This document shows positions 6,886 to 16,145 of a DNA stretch of 62,657 nucleotides, piece after piece. This stretch comes from Megasphaera sp. UBA5897 (GTDB taxonomy: Bacteria > Bacillota > Negativicutes > Veillonellales > Megasphaeraceae). Where the stretch lies: positions 1-62,657 of the forward strand of contig DJEN01000029.1 in the NCBI GenBank assembly GCA_002431345.1, given 5' to 3'. Made by a program: the position numbers and the translations under genes. Every line of letters starts with the position of its first letter. Within the stretch, counting starts at the first letter, position 1. The notes below the pieces were generated by a model that was given only the letters and a program-made list of their open reading frames with translations, was not told the origin of the DNA and made no database searches.

Positions 6886-9167
6886 GAGAAGTCAATCATT
6901 CTGTCATGAAAAAAGACGCCATGAGCCTGCTCACGGGACAGCCTGTGTATACGGCAGATATTGCGCCTAAAGACTGCTTGATTGTCAAGGCACTGCGCAG
7001 TCCCTATGCCAGAGCTGTCGTCAAAGAAGTGAATACGGTGGCGGCGCTGAAAGTCCCCGGTATTGCATGTATCGTCACGGCAGATGATGTGCCTAAGACG
7101 CGGTTTACTGTAGCCGGACAGACATATCCGGAATTGAGTCCCTATGATAAATTGATTTTGGATAAACAAATCCGCTATGTCGGTGACCCCGTTGCCTTGG
7201 TGGCAGGGAAAACGGCTGAAGCTGTTGACAAAGCCCTGCGGATGATTCGTGTACAGTATGAAGTGCAAGAACCGCTTCTTGATTTTACTAAAGCCAAAGA
7301 CAATCCGATTCTCGTTCATCCCGAAGATGATTGGGATCCCCGCGTCGATGTAGGCGGCGATCATACACGAAATTTGGTTGCTTCTGCTCAGGAAGATTGG
7401 GGCGATGTGGAAGCACTGCTGGCATCTTCCGATGTTGTCATCGACCGTACGTATCATACCAAACAGGCACAGCAGTCTATGATGGAAACCTTCCGGACGT
7501 TTGCGTATAAGGATATGTTTGGCCGTCTGGTTGTTGTCAGCTCTACGCAGGTACCGTTTCATGTACGGCGTATTGTCGCGACGGCATTGGAAATTCCCAA
7601 ATCGCAGGTTCGCGTCGTCAAGCCGCGTATCGGCGGCGGCTTTGGTGCCAAGCAGACAGCTGTCATGGACGTGTATCCAGCATATATCGCCTATATTACG
7701 GGCAAACCGGCCATGATGATTTATTCTCGCGAAGAAACACAGACCGTGTCTTCACCGCGTCACGAAGCAGAAATCCATGTCAAAGTCGGTGCTTCCAAAG
7801 ACGGCATGATTCAGGTTATTGCAATGGATTCCCTATGGAATGCCGGTGCGTACGGCGATCACAGCCCGACAACGGTCACATTGTCAGGACATAAATCGAT
7901 TCCGTTATACGGCAGTCATTTACAGGCCTTTCACTTTGGTTATGAAGCGGTCTATACGAATACGATTGCAGCCGGTGCGTACCGCGGCTACGGTGCGACG
8001 CAGGGATTGTTTGCCCTCGAATCGGCTGTCAATGAGCTGGCTGATACGCTGCATATCGACCCAGTAACACTGCGTTTGCAGAATATGGTACGCCAGGGAC
8101 AGCTCATGCCGGCGTATTTTAATGAAACGGCATTGAGCTGTACGTTAGATCAATGCGTGCTGCGGGTGAAAGAAATGATTGGCTGGGATGAAAAATTTCC
8201 GCGCAGAGTACTGCCCAACGGACACATCCGCAGTGTCGGCATTGCTATGGCAATGCAGGGGTCCAGCATATCCAACGTAGACGTAGCGTCGGTTACGATT
8301 AAAGTCAATGATGACGGTTTTTATACATTGGCGATTGGCGCAACGGATATGGGAACGGGCTGTGATACGATTTTGGCACAGATTGCGGCAGAATGCCTGC
8401 AGTGCTCTGTGGATAATATCGTGACGCGCGGCGTAGATACAGATACATCGCCGTATGACAGCGGTTCTTACGCATCGTCTACGACATATTTGACCGGTAA
8501 AGCCGTAGAAAAAACGTGTCAGACGCTAATCGGCAGAATGAAACAGCGGGCAGCTGTCATACTGCAGGACTGCCGGGCAGAAGATTTGGATTTTACCGGC
8601 GAGGCGATTGTGGATACGCAGACAGGACGCCAAGTAACGATCAAAGACTTGGGCAACGATGCCATGTGCCATAATGATATTGCGCTGGAAGCGACAGAAT
8701 CTCACTTTTCACCGACATCGCCGCCGCCGTATATGGCTGGCGCGGCTGAAATAGATATAGATCCGGAAACAGGACATATTGAGCTGCTTGATTTTGCTGC
8801 CGTCGTAGACTGCGGCACTGTCATCAATCCGGCATTGGCACGCGTGCAGGTAGAAGGCGGCTTGGTTCAGGGCATCGGCATGACGCTGACAGAAGATGTC
8901 ATCATGACGAAAGGCGGGCGGATTTTGACCAATTCCTTTATGCAGTACCGCATTCCGACGCGGCAGGATTTGGGACAGGTACGCGTAGAATTTGCACCGA
9001 GCTATGAACCGAACGGCCCCTTTGGCGCCAAATCGATTGGTGAAATCGTCATCAATACGCCGGGACCGGCGATTGCACACGCCGTATATAATGCCGTCGG
9101 TATTCGCTTTACAGAATTACCGATAACGGCAGAAAAAGTGTATATGGCATTGAAACATAAAAAATAG
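6882..9167 (+). CDS. Molybdenum hydroxylase catalytic (Mo-binding) subunit, xanthine dehydrogenase family
   Basis: 761-residue large subunit that binds molybdopterin and carries out hydroxylation of a purine or other heteroaromatic substrate. Motifs: RIGGGFGAKQ (cofactor loop), AYRGYGATQG, QGIGMTL, and a terminal GPFGAKSIGE whose glutamate is the catalytic base in the family. No single residue fixes the substrate; xanthine/purine is likely because the family in anaerobic Firmicutes mainly serves purine use. The ATG at 6882 overlaps the previous stop. No XdhC-type maturation gene is in the window; moaB (45.5 kb) belongs to cofactor synthesis. Confidence 0.9.
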   Translation: MREVNHSVMKKDAMSLLTGQPVYTADIAPKDCLIVKALRSPYARAVVKEVNTVAALKVPGIACIVTADDVPKTRFTVAGQTYPELSPYDKLILDKQIRYVGDPVALVAGKTAEAVDKALRMIRVQYEVQEPLLDFTKAKDNPILVHPEDDWDPRVDVGGDHTRNLVASAQEDWGDVEALLASSDVVIDRTYHTKQAQQSMMETFRTFAYKDMFGRLVVVSSTQVPFHVRRIVATALEIPKSQVRVVKPRIGGGFGAKQTAVMDVYPAYIAYITGKPAMMIYSREETQTVSSPRHEAEIHVKVGASKDGMIQVIAMDSLWNAGAYGDHSPTTVTLSGHKSIPLYGSHLQAFHFGYEAVYTNTIAAGAYRGYGATQGLFALESAVNELADTLHIDPVTLRLQNMVRQGQLMPAYFNETALSCTLDQCVLRVKEMIGWDEKFPRRVLPNGHIRSVGIAMAMQGSSISNVDVASVTIKVNDDGFYTLAIGATDMGTGCDTILAQIAAECLQCSVDNIVTRGVDTDTSPYDSGSYASSTTYLTGKAVEKTCQTLIGRMKQRAAVILQDCRAEDLDFTGEAIVDTQTGRQVTIKDLGNDAMCHNDIALEATESHFSPTSPPPYMAGAAEIDIDPETGHIELLDFAAVVDCGTVINPALARVQVEGGLVQGIGMTLTEDVIMTKGGRILTNSFMQYRIPTRQDLGQVRVEFAPSYEPNGPFGAKSIGEIVINTPGPAIAHAVYNAVGIRFTELPITAEKVYMALKHKK

Positions 9168-9187
9168 AATTTCTCTGCAGCATACAA

Positions 9188-9229
9188 AGAGGCTTCGCAT
9201 GATAGTAACGTGTTCATGCGAAGCCTTTT
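9188..9229. terminator. Bidirectional terminator between the Mo-hydroxylase operon and the CDF gene
   Basis: AGGCTTCGCATGA stem with an 11-nt loop and a T run. Both convergent genes end within 25 bp of it. Confidence 0.85.
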
Positions 9230-9242
9230 CGTATATCGCGTA

Positions 9243-10454
9243 TTAAGGTGTAATAGAAAAATCAGGAGTGTTGGCAGTAGGGTCGCCCTCCGGCAGTACT
9301 TTGGACAGTACGACATGATACCGTTCGTTGTATTGGTGCATGTCGTCGGCAATCTTTTGATGGATTTTAAAGATATTTTCCTGCGTATATTCTGCCGGCG
9401 GAATATGCAGATCGCAGATGATATTCAGACGAGCTCTGCCTGCTGTAATACGCAGGTGATCTGTATGATACTGGGGATATTTTTGCTGAATCAGATGATC
9501 TAAAATATGACGGACGTGATTGATGATTTCCGGATTGGTGCAAAGCGGATCCATGTGGATATTGACTTCCATTTGAAATTTTTCCTGCAGCTCATCTTCC
9601 AGAACGTCCAGCGCGGCATGTACTTCTACTAAATCGGCTGTATCCGGTACTTCGGCGTGAAGTGAGCCAAACATGCGGCCCGGACCGTAGTCGTGGATGC
9701 GGATGTCATGAACGCCGACGACATATTGGCAATGAAGCGCGCAGTCTGTAATGTCTCGAATCAGTTCCGGTGACGGTGCCTTGCCTAAGAGAATGTTGAT
9801 GACTTCTTTGGCAATACCGTATCCGGCATACAGAATCATTACGCCGATGAGTACGCCGGCAGCTGCATCGACAGGCAGTGTCGTAAATGGCTGGACAATC
9901 GTTGCAACCAATACACCGGCTGTGGCAATGGCGTCATTGATACTGTCGGAAGCCGTCGCTTCATTGACACTGGAATTGATTTTTTTGCCAATATAGCGGT
10001 TGTACAGACACATCCAGCCTTTAATGGCAATAGACAAGAGCAAAATCAGAATAGAAACCAAGGAAGTTTCCATTTCTTCCGGTTCAAAAAATTTGGAGAC
10101 AGACGTTTTGCACAGTTCGTAGCCGACGACCATAATGATAACGGCAATCGTCAAGGACGCTAAGTATTCAAAACGTCCATGACCAAAAGGATGCGCTTTA
10201 TCAGGCGGTTTGTTGCTGAGTTTGGCACTGATGATAGAGATAAAGGACGAACCCATATCGGTCAGGTTGTTAAAGGCATCGGACACAATAGCGACGCTGT
10301 TGGTCATCGTGCCGACGGCAAACTTGCTGACAAACAGAAAGAGGTTGCAGAGAATGCCGAGGGCACCGCCGACGATGCTGTACTGTTCCCGGACTTTTTT
10401 GTCTTTTGTATTTTTATAGTCTTTGATACACCATCGGATGATGTATTCAATCAT
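9243..10454 (-). CDS. Cation diffusion facilitator (CDF) family divalent-metal exporter
   Basis: 403-residue membrane protein, expected to export Zn2+, Fe2+, Mn2+ or similar by proton antiport. Six membrane segments span about residues 28-215. Metal-site motifs SDAFNNLTD (TM2) and ASDSINDA (TM5) are present, with the HPFGHGRFE loop between TM2 and TM3. A cytoplasmic domain follows from about 215, extended beyond the usual ~300 residues by about 100 residues rich in histidine. Metal specificity cannot be read with certainty. Confidence 0.9.
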   Translation of the reverse strand: MIEYIIRWCIKDYKNTKDKKVREQYSIVGGALGILCNLFLFVSKFAVGTMTNSVAIVSDAFNNLTDMGSSFISIISAKLSNKPPDKAHPFGHGRFEYLASLTIAVIIMVVGYELCKTSVSKFFEPEEMETSLVSILILLLSIAIKGWMCLYNRYIGKKINSSVNEATASDSINDAIATAGVLVATIVQPFTTLPVDAAAGVLIGVMILYAGYGIAKEVINILLGKAPSPELIRDITDCALHCQYVVGVHDIRIHDYGPGRMFGSLHAEVPDTADLVEVHAALDVLEDELQEKFQMEVNIHMDPLCTNPEIINHVRHILDHLIQQKYPQYHTDHLRITAGRARLNIICDLHIPPAEYTQENIFKIHQKIADDMHQYNERYHVVLSKVLPEGDPTANTPDFSITP

Positions 10455-10485
10455 AGAAAATCACCTTGCTTTGTAAATTCTCTTC

Positions 10486-10513
10486 ATTATAGCAGACTTC
10501 AGCAAAGAAACAA
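10486..10513 (-). promoter_or_regulatory. Promoter of the CDF gene
   Basis: Minus strand TTGTTT (10508-10513), 16-bp spacer, TATAAT (10486-10491), about 30 bp from the start codon. Confidence 0.65.
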
Positions 10514-10576
10514 GAGCAAAATAGGAATAATTTTGAGAATGTAGAAAATAACATGAAAAAGATGACAAAGTGGTAC

Positions 10577-10604
10577 TTGAAATTCAATTTGAGTTTTGTA
10601 TAAT
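10577..10604 (+). promoter_or_regulatory. Promoter of the HAD-bcr operon
   Basis: TTGAAA (10577-10582), 16-bp spacer, TATAAT (10599-10604), 60 bp before the gene. Confidence 0.7.
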
Positions 10605-10663
10605 AGTACTGCATTCATTTTTTTATAGTACATATATTTTAAAGGATAAGGAGATGACAGCTG

Positions 10664-11335
10664 ATGCAAATACCTGCAATATATATTTTTGATATGGACG
10701 GCACACTATTTGATACAGAACCGATTTCCTATACAGCCTGGCAGGCTGTATGCCGACCGCGCGGCTATGAAATACCAGAAACGCTGTTCCGTAGTGTGAT
10801 TGGCATGGATAATCGTCGTATCATTCAACTATTTAGCGAGTTTTTTGGAAAAGATTTTCCGTATGAAGAAATTTGGAAAGAGAAAACAGCGTATCAGCTG
10901 GAATATTATCATACACATCCCGTTCCGTGCAAGCCTGGGTTGATGCAGTGCTTGGAATTTGCAAAAACACAAGGCATACAGTGCGCCGTTGCCTCTTCTT
11001 CGCCGCGTTCGCAAATCGAATATTTACTTGAAAAAGCAAACATTGCGTCATATTTTCAAATTGTGCAGAGCGGGGAAGACGTAGTTCATGGTAAACCGGC
11101 ACCGGATATATTTTTGCTAGTATGTCAACAAGCAGGGGTTGCGCCTTTAAATGCACTCGTATTAGAAGATTCACAGAATGGAATATTAGCAGCCGATGCG
11201 GCTCATATTCCGTCCATATGGATCCCTGATTTGGTACAAATTGCGCCAGAAGTACAACAAAAAGCATGGCGGATATGTCACTCGCTGGCTGACGTACCGG
11301 CATTATTTCAAGAAGAAAGGAAGATTACAACATGA
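10664..11335 (+). CDS. HAD-superfamily hydrolase (beta-phosphoglucomutase-like)
   Basis: 223-residue soluble phosphatase or phosphomutase. Motif I FDMDGTLFD (nucleophile aspartate near residue 11), motif II in ASSSPRS, the lysine in GKPAPDIF and motif IV LEDSQNG are all intact. The alpha-helical cap between residues 20 and 85 is of the phosphoglucomutase type. The substrate is unknown. Its stop overlaps the start of the exporter gene (ATGA), which suggests a two-gene operon. Confidence 0.88.
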   Translation: MQIPAIYIFDMDGTLFDTEPISYTAWQAVCRPRGYEIPETLFRSVIGMDNRRIIQLFSEFFGKDFPYEEIWKEKTAYQLEYYHTHPVPCKPGLMQCLEFAKTQGIQCAVASSSPRSQIEYLLEKANIASYFQIVQSGEDVVHGKPAPDIFLLVCQQAGVAPLNALVLEDSQNGILAADAAHIPSIWIPDLVQIAPEVQQKAWRICHSLADVPALFQEERKITT

Positions 11336-12528
11336 CGCAAGTACAGCGTAAACGTATGATGATGTTATTGACCATTTTTTTAGGGATGTTGGCAGCTATT
11401 GCCCCGTTATCGACGGACATGTATTTACCGGCGCTTCCGGAAATGATGGAAGATTTTGGCGTTGTTCCTTCGATGATACAGTTAACACTAACGGCATCGA
11501 TGGCTGGCATGGCCTTGGGGCAGATTGTGGCCGGACCGATTAGTGATGAAAAGGGACGACGCAAGCCGTTGATAGCAGGTATGTTGATTTTTGCTGTGTC
11601 TTCTTTGGCCTGTGTCTTTGTTAAGTCCATTTATATTTTTTTGGTATTTCGGTTTATTCAAGGCTGTTCCGGCGGGGCCGGTATTGTTATTGCCAGAGCT
11701 ATTGCTCGTGATGTCTGCAAAGGGCCGGCATTGACGCGTTTCTTTTCGATGCTCATGCTGGTGAATGGATTAGCTCCGATTATTGCGCCTGTTATTGGCG
11801 GCCAAATTTTGCGCTTTTCTGAATGGGAAGGTGTGTTTGTCTTATTGACGGTTATTGGTGTCATATTGACCATCAGTGCGATTAGTATGACCGAAACACT
11901 GTCTGTACGCAGACGCGTAGAAGGTGGTATATTTGCCAGTCTCAAAGGATTTAAAGGATTATTTGGACAGAAGTATTTCATGGGACATTGCATCATGCAG
12001 TGTTTTGGATTTGCTGCCTTTTTTGCGTATATTTCCGGATCTTCTTTTGTATTTCAAAATATTTACCATGTTTCACCGCAAGTCTTTAGTATTATTTTTG
12101 GTGTTAATGGGATTGGTCTTATGCTCAGCGGTGCCTTGACGGGTCGATTGGCTGGCCGTGTAGCCGATTGGAAAATTTTACGGACAGCTTTATTGGTAGC
12201 TGTTGCGGGGAGTATCTTATTATTAGCTGGCTTTATAGTACATATACCGCTTTTGGCTGTAATCGTTATTTTATTTTTTACGGTTTCTACATTATCCTGC
12301 ATGGCAACGAGCAGTTTTTCTCTGGCTATGCAGGCTCAAGGACGAAATGCCGGCAGTGCGTCGGCTCTTATCGGTTTCTTCTCGATGATTTCCGGCGCTG
12401 TGATGGCACCTGTCGTAGGTATTGCCGGCAGTTATACGGCGATTCCGATGGGGATCGTTATGGTAATTGGTGAAATTGGCGCGCTGCTGACATTTTACGG
12501 CATGATTTATCCGGCACATAAAAAGTAA
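11332..12528 (+). CDS. Bcr/CflA-type multidrug efflux MFS transporter
   Basis: 398-residue proton-driven drug exporter with 12 predicted membrane helices. The N-terminal PLSTDMYLPALPEM and the loop 2-3 motif GPISDEKGRRKPLI are characteristic of the Bcr/CflA drug-resistance family. It overlaps the HAD gene by four bases. A bidirectional terminator follows. Confidence 0.9.
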   Translation: MTQVQRKRMMMLLTIFLGMLAAIAPLSTDMYLPALPEMMEDFGVVPSMIQLTLTASMAGMALGQIVAGPISDEKGRRKPLIAGMLIFAVSSLACVFVKSIYIFLVFRFIQGCSGGAGIVIARAIARDVCKGPALTRFFSMLMLVNGLAPIIAPVIGGQILRFSEWEGVFVLLTVIGVILTISAISMTETLSVRRRVEGGIFASLKGFKGLFGQKYFMGHCIMQCFGFAAFFAYISGSSFVFQNIYHVSPQVFSIIFGVNGIGLMLSGALTGRLAGRVADWKILRTALLVAVAGSILLLAGFIVHIPLLAVIVILFFTVSTLSCMATSSFSLAMQAQGRNAGSASALIGFFSMISGAVMAPVVGIAGSYTAIPMGIVMVIGEIGALLTFYGMIYPAHKK

Positions 12529-12540
12529 GCGCAGGAAAGC

Positions 12541-12650
12541 AAAGGGACTGTGACATTACGGATTTTCCGTATGTACAGTCCCTTTTACTATGTAGTTTTA
12601 CGTGGATAGTTTGTAGCATTATAATTTCTTTTCTTCAAACTTCAAACAAA
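12541..12650 (-). ncRNA. Conserved 37-spacer element, copy 3 (candidate small RNA or 3' module), including terminator
   Basis: On the minus strand: AGTTTGAAGAAAA (12629-12641), 37 nt, ATAGTAAAA (12583-12591), then a hairpin whose outer stem is AAAGGGACTGT with an inner CGTA-type stem. The hairpin also serves as plus-strand terminator for the Bcr/CflA gene. The element starts about 65 nt after the end of the M20 amidohydrolase gene on the same strand. Two further copies lie at 27353 and 41669. Function is inferred from architecture only. Confidence 0.6.
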
Positions 12651-12714
12651 AAACTACAAACTTTTAAAGAAAAAGCGGAGTACATGATAGTACAAACATT
12701 ATAATGCTGCCGAT

Positions 12715-13977
12715 TTATATATTATGCTGAATGAGTTCTTCAAACGGTTCATCAGGACGCGTGAAATTGATTGGCGTCTTATCAGCTAAAAAGGTGAGGG
12801 CATAGCTGACGCAGGCTGCAGCGCCGTAGACAAGTCCGTCTTCATCTAAGTCAAATTCCGGTGTATGATGGTTGCCGCCGCATCCTTTGGCAGGATTGGC
12901 AATGCCTGTGAAAGTAAGAACGCCCGGATAGAGCCGGGTTGTGATGGCAAAGGATTCAGAAGCCATCCAAGGCGTACAGTGGTACAGCGTGTGTTGTCCC
13001 AGACTTTCTGTAATGGCTTGTTCTGCCAAGGCTACGCAGTGCGGATTATTGTGTACTTCAAACAAAGGTTTAAGCATATGTTTAATTTCATACGTACACT
13101 GATAGGTGTCACAGGCATTTTTCAGGATATGAAGAAATTCTTCGTAAAATCGTTTGCCTGCGTGGTCATAGCTGAAGAAACGGCTCGTCCCGGAAAACGT
13201 GAGTTCATCGGGAATGACATTGAGTGTCGTGCCGCTGTGCAGGGAGCCAATAGAAACAGTTAGTCCGTTTAGCGGGGAAACTGTACGCATGCGCAGGGCC
13301 TGCAAATCGCTGTAGAAGGAATGAAAGCAGTCAATCGGGCTTTGTGCCAAATCGGGACGGGACCCATGGCCGCCGTGGCCTTTGATTTTGATTTCAAAGC
13401 CAAATCCACCGGCCATCGGTGCTTCATGGCAGACGGAGATTTTCCCGGTAGGAATATCCCAGCGGACATGTGTAGCATAACAGCCGTCAATATGCCAGCC
13501 GCTTTCTTTTTCCAAAAAACGCAGCAAGTACGGCAGAGGGCCGGATTCTTCTTCGCCTTGTTCAAACATGAGAATGATGCGCCCCTGCCAGGAGCTGCGC
13601 CATTGCTGCAAAATCTTTCCGGCAGTCAGCAGCATGGCGATGTGGCCGTCATGACCACAGGCATGCATGACGCCGGGATTGTGTGAGCGGCAGACACGGG
13701 TACAGGACAAATTGGTTTCGCCTTCTTCAATGGGCAGTGCGTCAATATCGGCACGGAGCAGCAGTGTTCTGCCGGCAGCATTGCCGTCAATCCAGGCGAT
13801 AATGCCGCCGTTTTCTACATAGCGGTGAGCAATGCCGCAGGCCGTGAGTTTGTCTTGAATATAGGCAAGCGTTTGTGTTTCCTGACAGGATAATTCCGGA
13901 TATTCATGGCAGTGGCGGCGGATAGCTGTGAGCTCTGCCTGTTCCTGTTGTACAGTTTGTAATACAGATTTTAACAT
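12715..13977 (-). CDS. M20-family amidohydrolase (N-acyl-amino-acid or peptide deacylase)
   Basis: 420-residue cytoplasmic metallohydrolase. Family motifs HACGHDGH (metal ligands, about residues 98-105) and FEQGEEESGP (catalytic glutamate) are present, with a dimerisation domain around residues 190-300 and a C-terminal histidine region. It resembles HipO/N-acyl-L-amino-acid amidohydrolases; the substrate is not certain. An AGGAG site precedes the start. It lies 20 bp after cobO on the same strand, so the two are probably co-transcribed, though without an obvious shared pathway. Confidence 0.88.
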   Translation of the reverse strand: MLKSVLQTVQQEQAELTAIRRHCHEYPELSCQETQTLAYIQDKLTACGIAHRYVENGGIIAWIDGNAAGRTLLLRADIDALPIEEGETNLSCTRVCRSHNPGVMHACGHDGHIAMLLTAGKILQQWRSSWQGRIILMFEQGEEESGPLPYLLRFLEKESGWHIDGCYATHVRWDIPTGKISVCHEAPMAGGFGFEIKIKGHGGHGSRPDLAQSPIDCFHSFYSDLQALRMRTVSPLNGLTVSIGSLHSGTTLNVIPDELTFSGTSRFFSYDHAGKRFYEEFLHILKNACDTYQCTYEIKHMLKPLFEVHNNPHCVALAEQAITESLGQHTLYHCTPWMASESFAITTRLYPGVLTFTGIANPAKGCGGNHHTPEFDLDEDGLVYGAAACVSYALTFLADKTPINFTRPDEPFEELIQHNI

Positions 13978-13997
13978 ACGATACGATCTCCTTTATC

Positions 13998-14528
13998 TTA
14001 TTCTTCAATTCCCAGCCGGGCTGTGATGCCCCGGTCATAGGGATGTTTGCGTTTACAGATTTCTGATACATAATCAGCGGCATCTAAAAGAGCTTGAGAA
14101 GGGTTGCGCCCTGTGAGAACGACTTCTAAGGAAGCCGGCTTATGCTGCAAAAAGGAAAGCACGTCTGCTTCATGTACCAGCTGCAGCCGGCAGGCCGGAA
14201 TGATTTCATCCAACACGAGCATATCTGGCTGCATCGTTTGGCAGCGTTGAACCATTTGTTTAAAAAATTGTTCCTGCTGTTGTTTGGTTTTGGCTAATTC
14301 TTCCAGCGTCATTTGAAAGGTGAATTTAGCAATGGCATGGCTGCGCAGTACTGTAACCGTTGGCAGTGTGTGTAGTATATTCAATTCACCAGTAGGCCTG
14401 GATTTAAGAAATTGGCAGAACAAAATGCGGCCGCCGCGGCCGGCACAGCGGATTGTCAAGCCGATAGCAGCCGTTGTTTTTCCCTTGCCGTCGCCGCAGT
14501 ACAGGTGAATCAAGCCAGTATCAACCAT
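13998..14528 (-). CDS. cobO: Cob(I)alamin adenosyltransferase (CobO/BtuR type)
   Basis: 176 residues. Adds the 5'-deoxyadenosyl group to cob(I)alamin or corrinoid precursors in vitamin B12 salvage and synthesis. The P-loop variant GDGKGKTT at about residues 12-19 and the LVLDEI motif fit the CobA/CobO/BtuR family. Start is supported by AGGAGGTG. It is unlinked to the cobU-cobS-cobC genes at 46-48 kb. No B12-box riboswitch is visible upstream. Confidence 0.92.
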   Translation of the reverse strand: MVDTGLIHLYCGDGKGKTTAAIGLTIRCAGRGGRILFCQFLKSRPTGELNILHTLPTVTVLRSHAIAKFTFQMTLEELAKTKQQQEQFFKQMVQRCQTMQPDMLVLDEIIPACRLQLVHEADVLSFLQHKPASLEVVLTGRNPSQALLDAADYVSEICKRKHPYDRGITARLGIEE

Positions 14529-14658
14529 ATGGGCACCTCCTGCGTTATTGGTACATAGTATACTGTTTGTACGCTATAAGTATAGCATAGGTTGCAGAGC
14601 GTGGACAGATACAAAGCATCCTTTCAGTTGTTGAAGTTACAACTACTCAGGCTGTTGT

Positions 14659-14671
14659 AATCGTGGTATAA
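14659..14671 (+). promoter_or_regulatory. Extended -10 promoter of the cca-pbp operon
   Basis: TGGTATAAT (extended -10 at about 14663-14671) with no clear -35, 40 bp upstream of the GTG start. Approximate placement. Confidence 0.5.
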
Positions 14672-14711
14672 TACTATATTGCAACACTATAGTTTTTAAG
14701 GAGGGGCTGGC

Positions 14712-16145
14712 GTGGAAGCGAGAGTGCGAAGGGTACTGGAAGCATTAAATGAAAATGGTTTTGAAGCATATGTAGTTGGCGGAGCTGTGCGCGATTTGCT
14801 GATGAAGCGGCAGCCTCATGATTACGATGTCACGACATCGGCCAGACCGGAGGACATCCAGCGGGTAGCTGCTGCCAAGGGATGGCATACAGTGGAAATA
14901 CAGAGTGAACGTTTTGGCATTGTCGTTCTGGTTGTCGACGGCTTGACAGTCGAAACGGCTTCGTTTCGCGGCGAATCGTATGGAGCAGACAGCCATCGGC
15001 CGGAAGAAGTATGGTATGCTGATTCGCTGCGTGAAGACGTACTGCGTCGGGATTTTACCGTCAATGCACTTGCCATGGACAAAGACGGACAGATATATGA
15101 TTATGTAGGCGGGCAAAAAGATTTGAAAAAGAAACGATTAGTGACTGTCGGCGACCCTAAAAAACGGTTTCAGGAAGATGCCCTGCGGCTGTTTCGTGCT
15201 TGCCGTTTTACAGGGCAGCTGGATTTTTTACCGGTCAAAGAACTGACCCGTGCGATGCCGTCTGCGTTTGGCAGAGTGTCCGGCTTGTCATTAGAACGGG
15301 TGATGCAGGAATTAGACCGGCTCATGGTTACGGAAGCTGCATATAAAGGGCTGGATGTATTCGTGCGTTCCGGGCTGGGGGCATGTAGCTGCCGCCGCAA
15401 AGAAAACGGACAGTATGAAGAAATCCCCATCTTGCCGGAATGCAGTCATTTGCCGGATACGCCGCAGTCTAAGCCGTTTCACCTATTTGATGCTTGGTTT
15501 CATACCTTGGCAGTGGTTGCCAACACGCCGCCGGATTTGACGATTCGCTATGCTGCCTTATTTCATGATATTGCCAAAGGACTGCCGGGCATTCGGGGTA
15601 TTCATAAAGGTCGTTATACGGATTATGGACATGATGCCAAAGGAGCGGAAATGGCAGAAGCTATTTTGCTGCGCTGGCATAAAAATCCCCGCATGGCGAA
15701 GCGAATTGCCTGGCTGGTAAAAACGCATATGAAATTTCATTATTTTGCCAATACCGGCTTAGGGGACGTAGAAAAATGGCTGCGCCGGGAAGCCTTGGAA
15801 GGGCCGTTTGGACGGACTGCCGAATTGGTAGAAGCAGTACAACAGGCGACGGAGCTGGCCTGCGGCGATGTGCTGGGCTGCGGTCATGACGATGCAGATA
15901 CGAGCGGCACGGTTTCTTTTGGCGAATACATGGCAGATCTGGCGAGCCGGATGCCCGTCAGTACAAAAGATTTGCAGTATGACAAGCGAGTTCCTGCTGT
16001 ATGTCAGCGGCAGACCGGTACGTGTCTGCGCGTATTATTGAAGCGGGTACAAAATCAAGACCTGTCCAATGATGCGGATACGCTGGCAGCAGCAGCAGAA
16101 AAATGGTATGCACGTCATAATGGAGAAAAAAATTATGATGACTGA
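14712..16145 (+). CDS. cca: CCA tRNA nucleotidyltransferase
   Basis: 477 residues. Adds or repairs the tRNA 3' CCA end. The nucleotidyltransferase head has VVGGAVRDLL and the DYDVTTSA catalytic aspartate pair (about residues 24-45); the arm includes RRDFTVNALA, and a C-terminal HD domain has LFHDIAKG. It starts with GTG, justified by AAGGAGGGG seven bases before. It overlaps the following PBP gene by 11 bases. Confidence 0.92.
   Translation: MEARVRRVLEALNENGFEAYVVGGAVRDLLMKRQPHDYDVTTSARPEDIQRVAAAKGWHTVEIQSERFGIVVLVVDGLTVETASFRGESYGADSHRPEEVWYADSLREDVLRRDFTVNALAMDKDGQIYDYVGGQKDLKKKRLVTVGDPKKRFQEDALRLFRACRFTGQLDFLPVKELTRAMPSAFGRVSGLSLERVMQELDRLMVTEAAYKGLDVFVRSGLGACSCRRKENGQYEEIPILPECSHLPDTPQSKPFHLFDAWFHTLAVVANTPPDLTIRYAALFHDIAKGLPGIRGIHKGRYTDYGHDAKGAEMAEAILLRWHKNPRMAKRIAWLVKTHMKFHYFANTGLGDVEKWLRREALEGPFGRTAELVEAVQQATELACGDVLGCGHDDADTSGTVSFGEYMADLASRMPVSTKDLQYDKRVPAVCQRQTGTCLRVLLKRVQNQDLSNDADTLAAAAEKWYARHNGEKNYDD

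Noticed and set aside
6828..7562. 244-codon minus-strand frame opposite the molybdenum subunit gene
   Set aside because: Antisense shadow of a clearly conserved gene; no ribosome site and no domain similarity.
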